Positions 8,072 through 14,666 of a stretch of DNA of 18,560 bases are shown piece after piece. Source of the stretch: Chloroflexota bacterium (lineage in GTDB: Bacteria > Chloroflexota > UBA5177 > JANWHV01); assembly GCA_025924845.1 (NCBI GenBank), contig JAICHN010000048.1:1-18560 (forward strand), given 5' to 3'. Each line of letters begins with the position of its first letter. Within the stretch, counting starts at the first letter, position 1. The translations under genes were made by a program, and so were the position numbers. A model generated the notes under the pieces. The model saw nothing but the letters and a program-made list of their open reading frames with translations, was not told the origin of the DNA and did no database searches.

Positions 8072-8150
8072 TGCGAATGCGTTCGCAAGGTAGGGACGAA
8101 CGGCTGCGGCCGGGTGGGGCCATAGAGGCGGTATTTCACAGGTGCCGCCT
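8072..8150 (+). promoter_or_regulatory. Two hairpins in the presumed sthA leader
   Basis: TGCGAA (8072-8077) pairs with TTCGCA (8082-8087) around the loop TGCG. AGGCGGTA (8126-8133) pairs with TGCCGCCT (8143-8150) over 8 bp including one G-U pair. Both precede the sthA start by 60-140 bases. They do not match a riboswitch class known to me. Confidence 0.35.
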
Positions 8151-8210
8151 GAGCAGGTACTGGAGCGGCATACGCTTGAGCAGGCCCATGAAGGGCGGCG
8201 TGAGGGACGA

Positions 8211-9617
8211 ATGAGTTTGAGCGAACTGCACTACGACTACGATATGGCGGTGATCGGGACCGGTCCCGGCGGGCAGTGGGCTGCGATCACCGCGGCCAAG
8301 GCCGGGTATCGAGTGGCGATCATCGAGCGGAAAGCCGTGGTCGGCGGCGTCTGTATCAACACCGGAACGATACCCAGCAAGTCTCTCCGCGAAGCGGTGC
8401 TCTATCTCTCGGGCTGGCGCGAGCACACCTTCTACGGCTCCAGTTATGCCGTAAAGCGTGATATTACGATCGCTGACCTCCTGATTCGGGCCAATATCGT
8501 GATCCAGCACGAACTGGACGTCATTCAGCATCAGATGTATCGGAACGGCATCGACCTCCTGCGCGCCTCGGCCTCATTCACGGACCCTAACACCCTCAAG
8601 CTCACCGTACACGACAGCGGGAGCCGCGAGATCCGGGCTCGTTTCACCGTGATCGCCACCGGCACCGATGCCGCGCTGCCGCGGGACTTTAAAACGGACG
8701 ACTCCGCGATCTTCACCAGTGACGCCATTTTAGCCCTGGATCGCATCCCTCATTCGTTGACCGTGATTGGGGCCGGAGTGATCGGCTGTGAGTATGCCTC
8801 AATGTTCGCCGCACTGGGCACGCGGGTGACCCTGCTCGATGCGCGTCCCACCCTGCTTTCGTTCATCGACGAGGAGGTGGCCGCCGCGCTCGCCTTCCAC
8901 CTACGGGAGAACAACGTCACCCTTCGCTTGAACGAAACCGTATCACACGTGGAGCGCAGGGCGGACGGCCACGTGGAAACCCATCTGAAAAGCGGCAAAC
9001 ACTTTACCACGGAAAAGGCGCTCTACTGCGTGGGACGAGTGGGGGCGACCGCCGATCTCAATCTAGCGGGGGCGGGGCTGGCTACCGACGATCGGGGCCG
9101 GCTGGTGGTTGACGAGGAGTATAGGACCGCCGTGCCGAACATCTACGCGGTGGGGGACGTGATCGGCTTCCCATCCCTGGCCTCGACCTCAATGGAGCAG
9201 GGGCGGCTGGCCGCCTCACATGCCTTCGGCATCCCGGCCGGAAGCGTCCCCGCTCACTTCCCCTACGGTATCTACACCATCCCCGAGATCTCCATGGTTG
9301 GCGCCACCGAGGCCGATTTAACCAGAGACGGCATACCGTATGAAGTGGGCAAGGCATCGTACAAGGAGATCGCGCGCGGGCAGATCATCGGCGATCAGGT
9401 GGGCATCTTGAAGCTGATATTTCATTCCGACACCAGCCAATTGCTCGGCGTACACATTATAGGCGAGGGCGCCGCCGAACTCATTCACATCGGCCAGGCG
9501 GTGATCGCCTTTGGGGGCACGGTGGACTATTTCGTCAACACCGTGTTCAACTATCCAACTCTGGCGGAGTGCTACAAAGTGGCGGCGTTCGACGCCGTGG
9601 CTCGTATGCAGGGCTGA
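8211..9617 (+). CDS. sthA: Soluble pyridine nucleotide transhydrogenase (SthA-like flavoprotein)
   Basis: FAD-dependent class I disulfide-reductase-family enzyme of 468 residues that would transfer hydride between NADPH and NAD+ in the cytosol. The FAD-binding motif is GTGPGG (residues 16-21), the NAD(P) motif GAGVIG in the second Rossmann fold, and the second FAD contact YAVGDVIGFPSLAS. At the site where lipoamide dehydrogenases have two redox cysteines, this protein has GGVCINTGTIPSK: one cysteine (Cys48) and Thr53, the SthA pattern. The C-terminal catalytic HPT motif is replaced by NYPTLAECYKVAA, again SthA-like. A GTG 23 codons upstream is in frame, but conservation starts at YDYDMAVIG and GAGGGA lies just before the ATG at 8211. 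The alternative is another one-cysteine pyridine nucleotide oxidoreductase. Confidence 0.85.
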   Translation: MSLSELHYDYDMAVIGTGPGGQWAAITAAKAGYRVAIIERKAVVGGVCINTGTIPSKSLREAVLYLSGWREHTFYGSSYAVKRDITIADLLIRANIVIQHELDVIQHQMYRNGIDLLRASASFTDPNTLKLTVHDSGSREIRARFTVIATGTDAALPRDFKTDDSAIFTSDAILALDRIPHSLTVIGAGVIGCEYASMFAALGTRVTLLDARPTLLSFIDEEVAAALAFHLRENNVTLRLNETVSHVERRADGHVETHLKSGKHFTTEKALYCVGRVGATADLNLAGAGLATDDRGRLVVDEEYRTAVPNIYAVGDVIGFPSLASTSMEQGRLAASHAFGIPAGSVPAHFPYGIYTIPEISMVGATEADLTRDGIPYEVGKASYKEIARGQIIGDQVGILKLIFHSDTSQLLGVHIIGEGAAELIHIGQAVIAFGGTVDYFVNTVFNYPTLAECYKVAAFDAVARMQG

Positions 9618-9631
9618 AGGGGGCGCGTCCG

Positions 9632-9690
9632 GGGAGCGAGCGCTCCTGGGCTCCCACGGGATGCGGGGTTGCACGGGTCGGCGCCCGTTT
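9632..9690 (+). terminator. Weak terminator-like hairpins between convergent sthA and the 166-aa gene
   Basis: GGAGCG (9633-9638) can pair with CGCTCC (9641-9646). Separately, ACGGG (9673-9677) can pair with CCCGT (9684-9688) around TCGGCG, followed by a short TT. They sit between two convergent genes, where a bidirectional terminator is expected, but the T-run is poor. Confidence 0.35.
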
Positions 9691-9712
9691 GATGCCGGCG
9701 CGGCGAGGTTCT

Positions 9713-10213
9713 TCAGTCCCCGTGGACGGCGCGATTAAACGGCTCCGTGATAGAGACGGAATCGTAACGAGGCGGGGTAAACTGCCAACGCTCGCCCTGG
9801 AAGTGGCGGATCACCTCGGAGGTCCAGCCTGCTACATCGTATCCGCTACTCAGGGCCACCTGGCCTGCCGTCTGCCGGTCAAGACGAATCATGTTGGGGG
9901 TGATGCTGTAAGCAATGATCACGCGCTGGTCGGGCAGGCGCAGCACCAGGTAGGCGTTCCAGGGCATCACACGCAAGGAACCGTCCCGTAGGGAACTGGA
10001 GAGATTCTCGTGCTTTGTGACATCCACCACCATGCGCGGCAGAACGCCGGGACCCCACTCGCTCCGTTCGGTTGGGGTGGGCTGGCGTAGGGTAGCCACA
10101 GTGTAGGGGTATTCAGGAATTAAGCCGCGAGGCATAGCGCAATAGAGCCGCCCATGAATAGCCCGATAGAGTACGGTACCCGGCCACTCTTCGACCGGCT
10201 CGAACCGCGCCAT
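9713..10213 (-). CDS. Hypothetical protein, 166 residues
   Basis: I do not recognise this protein. It has no signal peptide, membrane helix or known motif. It looks like a soluble globular protein of mixed strands, with several short beta-prone runs (AYLVLRLPD, RVIIAYSI) and aromatic-rich ends (EEWPGTVLYRAIHGRLYC at the start, HFQGERWQF near the end). The ATG is preceded by AGGGAAG at a short spacing, which supports translation from 10213. It lies alone: downstream it converges on sthA, and upstream there is a 293-bp non-coding gap before metG on the same strand. Coding support is the good ribosome site and codon use like its neighbours. A role cannot be inferred. Confidence 0.65.
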   Translation of the reverse strand: MARFEPVEEWPGTVLYRAIHGRLYCAMPRGLIPEYPYTVATLRQPTPTERSEWGPGVLPRMVVDVTKHENLSSSLRDGSLRVMPWNAYLVLRLPDQRVIIAYSITPNMIRLDRQTAGQVALSSGYDVAGWTSEVIRHFQGERWQFTPPRYDSVSITEPFNRAVHGD

Positions 10214-10280
10214 AAGACTTCCCTGCTTTGGCCGGATTCACCTCGTATCATTCATTGTACTACATACAATTGTCCCAGGA

Positions 10281-10506
10281 TCGAACGCTCAGACGGATTT
10301 GCCGAGGTTTCGTCCGCCAAGAGCTCGTCCAGGAAGCGCGTTCCCCGGCTTCCCACCTGGTGGCCTGCCCATGCCTATGGCGCTAGCCGGAGGCTCCTGG
10401 ACCCGTCCTCCTTTCGGCCCGTACCTCCTACATCTCCACCGTCACGGCGGCTACCGGCGCCTCGCTAGGCTACACCGGCGTTGGCCCTACCCGAAGGTTC
10501 CGATCA
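10281..10506. other. GC-rich non-coding stretch with clustered hairpins, possible structured RNA
   Basis: This is most of the 293-bp gap between metG and the 166-aa gene. No convincing protein is encoded: minus frames contain stops, and the plus frames have no ribosome site and run antisense into metG. At least seven local stems can be drawn: 10292-10297 with 10313-10318, 10332-10337 with 10348-10353, 10353-10356 with 10360-10363, 10399-10403 with 10416-10420, 10436-10440 with 10446-10450, 10459-10462 with 10467-10470, and a 3-bp stem at 10489-10498 that is UUCG-capped on the minus strand. A further pair, 10386-10390 with 10454-10458, could enclose two of these. It resembles no rRNA, tRNA, tmRNA, SRP or RNase P motif that I can recognise. 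Confidence 0.4.
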
Positions 10507-12054
10507 CTACTCTTCGATCTTCGGGAACAGAATGGGTAAATCCCCCAGCCGTGTACCCGGCTCCAGGTGGCCCCAACCACCTAGACGATGGGCAGCGGGA
10601 AGACCGAGTGCCGCCCGCAATGCCGCCATCTTGATCGGCATGGCGGGACTGAGCAGCGCGGCGGCGATGCCCAAGGTCTCGCCCGCATAATAGAGCGTTA
10701 CCTCCAGCCCGGCTCGATCCCCCTTCTTGGCGGCGGACCAGGGCGCCTTTTGCTCCAGATAGCTGTTGGTGAGCTTGATCAGGCTCATCGCCTCGGCCAG
10801 AGCCTGCTGCGGCTGCATCGCCTCGATGGCGGCGCGCACCTTGTCGGGGGCACTGATCGCCGCGTCGCGCAGGTCGCGGTCGGCGTCCGTTTCGCCCGCC
10901 GGGTCGGGAATGATCCCCTCACAGTAGCGGTTGAGCATGGTCACCACGCGGTTGGCCAGGTTCCCGAGGTCGTTGGCCAGATCGGCGTTGTAGCGACGGA
11001 GCAGGCCGCCGGGGCTGAATTCGCTGTCGTGCCCGAAGGTCATCTCGCGAACCAGCAGGTAGCGCGCGCCATCCACACCGTACTGCTCCACCAACTCCAA
11101 GGGCTTGCGGAACAGATGGAGCGCGTCGGCCAACGCATCGCCTGCATCGACCGACTTGGAGCCCTTCTGCCCGCCCATCGTCCAGTAACCATGCACATTC
11201 AGGTGCCGGAACAGGGGGATGCCGGCGGCCTGCAACATGCAGGGCCAGTACACGGCATGGGGCTTGAGAATATCCTTGCCGATCATATGTTGGGCCACCG
11301 GCCAGTAGGTGGCATAGAGCGGATCGTCGGGCGGATTGAGCGCGCTTACGTAATTGATCAGCGCATCGAACCAGACGTAGGTGACGAAGTTTTCGTCAAA
11401 CGGCAAGGGGATGCCCCAGGTAAGGCGACTGGTGGGACGGGAAATGCAGAGGTCTTCCAGTGGCTCACGCAGGAAACCGAGCACCTCGCGTCGATATTGA
11501 TCGGGCCGCACCAAATCCGGCTGTTTTTCGAGGAGGTCGATCAGCCAGTCTTGATACGCGCTCATGCGGAAGAAGTAGTTCTTCTCGCTAATAAAAGTAG
11601 GGACGGTCAGATGCTGCGGGCATTTACCGTCTACCAACTCCTTTTCGGTGTAGAAGCGCTCGCAGCCATAGCAATAGAGGCCGCCGTACTCGCCGAAATA
11701 GATCTCGCCCTTGTCGTAGACGGTTTGCAGAACAGCTTGCACCACCTTTTTGTGGCGCGGCTCGGTAGTGCGGATAAAGTCATCCGCCTCGATCCCCAAT
11801 TGGGGCCAGGTCGCACGAAAAACGTCGCTGATTTGCGTGGCATACTGATAGGGGGAGACGCCCGCGGCGGCCGCCGCCTGCGCCACTTTGTCGCCGTGTT
11901 CATCGGTGCCGGTCAACATGCGAGCATTCTCGCCGAACAGCCGATGATAGCGGGTCACAATGTCGGTCACCACGGTGGTATAGGCACTGCCCGCGCTAGG
12001 CACGGCATTCGCGTAGTAGATGGGGGTTGTGAGGTAAAAGGCGTTCGTACTCAT
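10507..12054 (-). CDS. metG: Methionyl-tRNA synthetase homologue with altered HIGH and KMSKS motifs
   Basis: This 515-residue class I aminoacyl-tRNA synthetase resembles Thermus-type MetRS along its whole length. It has the N-terminal FYLTTPIYYAN, TGTDEHGDK, a zinc knuckle of the CxxC...CPxH type (Cys128, Cys131, Cys145, His148), YVWFDALINYVSAL, HMIGKDILKPHAVYWP, and the helical anticodon domain with NDLGNLANR and KAPW. It ends in LFPKIEE without an EMAP-like tRNA-binding domain. The family reaction charges tRNA-Met using ATP. Oddly, the HIGH position reads SAGS (residues 20-23) and KMSKS reads KGSKS (297-301), so both ATP-handling signatures are changed. Each replaced histidine would need at least two base changes. 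It may be a divergent active enzyme or a repurposed paralogue. The ribosome site is weak (GAGCAG near the ATG). Confidence 0.88.
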   Translation of the reverse strand: MSTNAFYLTTPIYYANAVPSAGSAYTTVVTDIVTRYHRLFGENARMLTGTDEHGDKVAQAAAAAGVSPYQYATQISDVFRATWPQLGIEADDFIRTTEPRHKKVVQAVLQTVYDKGEIYFGEYGGLYCYGCERFYTEKELVDGKCPQHLTVPTFISEKNYFFRMSAYQDWLIDLLEKQPDLVRPDQYRREVLGFLREPLEDLCISRPTSRLTWGIPLPFDENFVTYVWFDALINYVSALNPPDDPLYATYWPVAQHMIGKDILKPHAVYWPCMLQAAGIPLFRHLNVHGYWTMGGQKGSKSVDAGDALADALHLFRKPLELVEQYGVDGARYLLVREMTFGHDSEFSPGGLLRRYNADLANDLGNLANRVVTMLNRYCEGIIPDPAGETDADRDLRDAAISAPDKVRAAIEAMQPQQALAEAMSLIKLTNSYLEQKAPWSAAKKGDRAGLEVTLYYAGETLGIAAALLSPAMPIKMAALRAALGLPAAHRLGGWGHLEPGTRLGDLPILFPKIEE

Positions 12055-12137
12055 CTGCTCAGTGTATCAAGGCATCGGCTCCCCCTGCTATCCTGATCGC
12101 AAATGCATATTTCAGGCAGCCCCGCGAGCCCTTAGCT

Positions 12138-13775
12138 ATGGACGCTACTTGTGCTCATTGCGGCACCCGCGTCCCTGATACATACCGTTTTTGCACGGTG
12201 TGCGGAGCGCGCATGGGAACCGTACCGTCTCCGCAGCCCGTGCCGGCGCCGCCCGCGGGCGCCCCCCCTGCCGGCACGTTTACGCTGCTGGCGGGGCGTT
12301 ATACGGTGGATAAGGTGCTGGGCCGAGGGGGAATGAGCACGGTCTATCGGGCCTATGATACGCGCTTCTCCAATCGAGTGGTGGCGGTCAAGGAGATGGT
12401 CGACAGCTTTGCGACGCCGGAGGAGCGGGCCGAGGCTACACGCGATTTTTTGCGCGAGGCCGACATGTTGGCCGCCCTGCGCCACCCCGCCATCCCCGCC
12501 GTCTTCGACCGCTTCAGCGTCAACGCCCGCCATTACCTGGTTATGGAGCATATCGAAGGCGAAAACATGGAGGAGGCGGTGCATGGGCGTTCCGTCCCCT
12601 ACCCCGAACCCCAGGTTCGGACCTGGGCGCTCGAACTGTGCGCTCTGCTCCGCTACCTGCACGAACAGCAGCCGCCGGTAATCTTCCGCGATCTCAAGCC
12701 GGGTAATATCCTGATCGATCCATCCGGACGGCTCCGCCTGATCGATTTCGGCATCGCCCGTTTCTTCAAGCAGACCCAGAGCACTGATACCACCGCCCTT
12801 GGCACCAGCGGCTATGCCTCGCCTGAGCACTATACGGGGCAGACGGATGCCCGCTCCGATATCTATTCGTTGGGCGCTACCTTGCATCACCTGCTCACCT
12901 TGCGCGATCCTTCGCGCCAACCACCCTTCCAGTTTCCCCCCGTGCGCGGGCTCAATCCCGCCGTCTCGCCGGAGTTGGAGGCGATCATCGGTCGCGCCCT
13001 GGCCACGGACCGGGCCGCCCGCTTTGCCGGGGCGCGTGAGATGGAGGCCGCGCTGGTCGCCCGCCCGCGCGCGTCCCGCGCCCGCACTGGTCCCATGAGC
13101 GCCCCGCCGCTCAATCCACGAATTGGGCAATCGGCGCCGCCAACGGCGCCGATTGCCGTGCCGAGCATGGCACCCGGCACCCTGGTACTGGTGATTACCC
13201 GCCTGGGGCGAGGACTCAACGTGGGAGCCCTGGCGGAGGAGATGGCGCCACTGATCGGCAAGTCGCCGGCGGAGGCGGTCGAGTTGTTGCGCCGCCTCCC
13301 GGTCGTGATGCCGCTGGTGTCGGTGAGCGGCTTGGGCGCCCGACTCAAGCGATTGCGCGATCTGGGCACCGACGCCCGGCACGTGGCGCCCGCCACGGAA
13401 TCGGTGCATCTCGATCCGGCCCTCATGCGGGAACTGCTCACTCACCACCAGATTGTGATCTGGGATGTGCGGGTAGGGGCGGGGAAAACCTGTTATTGCC
13501 GACGCTGCGGGCATCGCTGGGTGACCAGCAAGGCGGTCGGTGATTTCGTCCCGAAGGAATGCAATCGTTGCAAACGGGACGACTGGAGCAAGCGGCGCCT
13601 ATGTAAGTGTGCCTGGTGCGGGCATGAGTTCGAAGTGAACGACTACGAGGCGAACCCCGAACGGCTACGGCCGTTCTGCGAATGTTGCGGCCTGCGTGAT
13701 TGGCTGCTCGGCAGGCCGGCGGGATGGCAAGGGTGGATGCGGTCCTTCCGCGCGCTCCTCGGTCTGCCTGGTTAA
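12138..13775 (+). CDS. Ser/Thr protein kinase with zinc ribbons and an L7/L12-like domain
   Basis: This 545-residue cytosolic Hanks-type kinase has an unusual arrangement. Residues 1-25 form a zinc ribbon (CAHC...CTVC; Cys5, 8, 19, 22), and 30-48 a proline-rich linker. The kinase spans 54-305: glycine loop GRGGMS at 62-67, Lys85 in VAVKE, Glu107, catalytic FRDLKPGN with Asp185, Lys187 and Asn190, DFG at 203-205, and activation/P+1 segment GTSGYASPE. All catalytic residues are present, so it should be active. Residues about 347-416 resemble the C-terminal domain of ribosomal protein L7/L12. The C-terminus (452-520) carries cysteine-rich ribbons (CYCRRC, CNRC, CKCAWC, CECC). No membrane helix or PASTA repeat is seen. 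It is divergent from metG across 83 bp. The start lacks a clear Shine-Dalgarno, but it includes the first ribbon. Confidence 0.9.
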   Translation: MDATCAHCGTRVPDTYRFCTVCGARMGTVPSPQPVPAPPAGAPPAGTFTLLAGRYTVDKVLGRGGMSTVYRAYDTRFSNRVVAVKEMVDSFATPEERAEATRDFLREADMLAALRHPAIPAVFDRFSVNARHYLVMEHIEGENMEEAVHGRSVPYPEPQVRTWALELCALLRYLHEQQPPVIFRDLKPGNILIDPSGRLRLIDFGIARFFKQTQSTDTTALGTSGYASPEHYTGQTDARSDIYSLGATLHHLLTLRDPSRQPPFQFPPVRGLNPAVSPELEAIIGRALATDRAARFAGAREMEAALVARPRASRARTGPMSAPPLNPRIGQSAPPTAPIAVPSMAPGTLVLVITRLGRGLNVGALAEEMAPLIGKSPAEAVELLRRLPVVMPLVSVSGLGARLKRLRDLGTDARHVAPATESVHLDPALMRELLTHHQIVIWDVRVGAGKTCYCRRCGHRWVTSKAVGDFVPKECNRCKRDDWSKRRLCKCAWCGHEFEVNDYEANPERLRPFCECCGLRDWLLGRPAGWQGWMRSFRALLGLPG

Positions 13776-13809
13776 GAGAGCAGTACTAATAGGCTACAGG
13801 CATTGTCTG

Positions 13810-13836
13810 TTGGCGCTTGATCAATTGGCATACAAT
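13810..13836 (+). promoter_or_regulatory. Possible promoter for the CheW-like gene and chemosensory cluster
   Basis: TTGGCG (13810-13815) and TACAAT (13831-13836) are 15 bases apart, 28 bases before the predicted start of the CheW-like gene. The -10 box is good, but the spacing is shorter than the usual 16-18. Confidence 0.35.
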
Positions 13837-13863
13837 GGGATCTGCTAGGCAAGATACCATGTG

Positions 13864-14448
13864 ATGCCGATGGAGTGGCGGATGGTGACCGAGGACGCGC
13901 GTGCCGCCGTGGTCGGCCAGGTCCATGAGGGGCTCTGGTGCTACCTGATCTCCCTGGCCGGGCGACTGTATGCCCTGCCCGATGATGACCGTACCGTGCT
14001 GCTGCCGTTCATCACCGGCATGCCCACCATTACTCCCCTCCCGGCCGGTTTGGTGCCCCCTTATGTGCTGGGCTTGATTAATGTGGCTCAACGTGGGGAG
14101 TTGGTCATTGATTTGGCCAGGCTCCTTGATCTGCGCGCCGGGCCGCCCCTCCCCGCCGGCATGGAGAGCCGGCGCGTGATTGTGGTGGGCGAAACGAATC
14201 CGCCGGAAGTCGATGAATACCGGCTGGCCTTCGCCGTCGATTATGGATACGAACTGCTGCAAAACCCAACCCCGGCCGACGGGGAGGATCCGGCGCGCGA
14301 TCCCTATGTGCGTGCCTTTATCGACACACCGCGCGGCGTGGCGGCCCTCCTTGATCTTGAGGCGCTCTGCAATGCCGTGCTCCGCGCCATGGGCGCCGAA
14401 CGGCCATGGAACGAGGCGGTGGAGCTACCGGATGAGGAAGAGCCGTAA
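13864..14448 (+). CDS. CheW-like scaffold protein
   Basis: This 194-residue protein has a CheW fold, which couples receptor tips to a CheA-type histidine kinase. The core signature is visible: CYLISLAGRLYALP (about 26-39), ITPLPAGLVPPYVLGLINV (about 55-73), then ELVIDLARLLDL (80-91), as in CheW proteins (xxITPVPxxPxxxxGLINxRGxVIPVxDL). RLAFAVDYGYELL continues the second barrel half. The C-terminal DxEALCNAVLRAMG is the usual final helix. The start is uncertain: GTG 13861, ATG 13864, ATG 13870 and ATG 13882 are all in frame, with no strong ribosome site; ATG 13864 is taken. It heads the chemosensory cluster, 218 bp before the receptor gene. Confidence 0.88.
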   Translation: MPMEWRMVTEDARAAVVGQVHEGLWCYLISLAGRLYALPDDDRTVLLPFITGMPTITPLPAGLVPPYVLGLINVAQRGELVIDLARLLDLRAGPPLPAGMESRRVIVVGETNPPEVDEYRLAFAVDYGYELLQNPTPADGEDPARDPYVRAFIDTPRGVAALLDLEALCNAVLRAMGAERPWNEAVELPDEEEP

Positions 14449-14666
14449 CCAATACCCAATTGCCGGCTGACTCGCTCAGGAACCTGTAGTACCATTGGGC
14501 TATACCGCCTGGCGCGCGGGATGCTCTAGGATGCTATGTGTAGAGATATCGCGGATTGGCGCGTTTCGCGAGCGTTCCGCGGTCCTTGGGAGCAGTATTA
14601 TGGGAGACAACAGCCATCGATGGATGCCCGCCAAGCTCGGCGGCCACTGGTAGAGAGGAGGGAAGC
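14449..14666 (+). other. Intergenic spacer between CheW-like and receptor genes
   Basis: No gene is supported in these 218 bp; the open frame reaching back to 14556 is an upstream extension of the receptor frame. The spacer holds a 10-bp palindrome CCATCGATGG (14614-14623), a small CCGCC/GGCGG stem (14628-14632 with 14639-14643) and GGAACC...TATACC boxes about 16 bases apart (near 14480-14506) that could be a promoter. None is strong. The GGAGG ribosome site for the receptor is at its right end. Confidence 0.4.

Larger units (their letters stand above)
7899..8210. other. Divergent regulatory region between ade and sthA
   Basis: This 312-bp region has no gene that I can support. It must carry the promoters of both divergent genes, but no clear -35/-10 pair is evident. 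It contains three dyad-rich spots, listed separately: a CTAAC/GTTAG inverted repeat, a terminator-like stem facing ade, and two hairpins in the presumed sthA leader. Open frames passing through it lack ribosome sites or recognisable protein. Confidence 0.6.

Noticed and set aside
7899..8110. Possible tRNA or known riboswitch upstream of ade or sthA
   Set aside because: No cloverleaf with a GTTC-type T-loop, and no purine, TPP, cobalamin or FMN riboswitch core could be found on either strand.
8142..8210. 23-codon upstream extension of the sthA frame
   Set aside because: The GTG at 8142 lies inside a hairpin arm and lacks a ribosome site. Family conservation starts after ATG 8211.
10255..10273. 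TTGTA-CTACA-TACAA and ACAATTGT dyads upstream of the 166-aa gene
   Set aside because: Short, AT-rich and overlapping. They probably reflect promoter composition, but I could not align convincing -35 and -10 boxes.
10340..10480. Impression of rRNA, RNase P or SRP RNA in the GC-rich gap
   Set aside because: I compared it mentally with conserved cores (GAGGAAAGTCC of RNase P, GGTCAGGTCCGGAAGG of SRP, 23S landmarks) and found no match. It is kept only as an unassigned structured stretch.
10154..10634. Two overlapping plus-strand frames through the 166-aa gene start and the hairpin-rich gap
   Set aside because: Pro/Arg-rich translations, no Shine-Dalgarno, and both overlap better-supported genes on the other strand.
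10588..12096. 502-codon open frame on the plus strand
   Set aside because: It lies antisense to metG in a GC-rich gene. It has no ribosome site, and its composition is typical of a shadow frame, whereas the minus-strand product is a clear MetRS.
12132..13514. 460-codon open frame on the minus strand
   Set aside because: Antisense to the kinase gene, whose catalytic motifs are unmistakable. The product is low-complexity (Gly, Arg, His, Gln-rich) without a domain.
14614..14623. 10-bp palindrome CCATCGATGG
   Set aside because: Short and single-copy as far as I can see. Palindromes of this size occur by chance, and there is no second site or regulator nearby.
14556..14666. 37-codon N-terminal extension of the receptor frame
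   Set aside because: No ribosome site at 14556. GGAGG sits 5 bases before GTG 14667, which places TM1 properly near the N-terminus.
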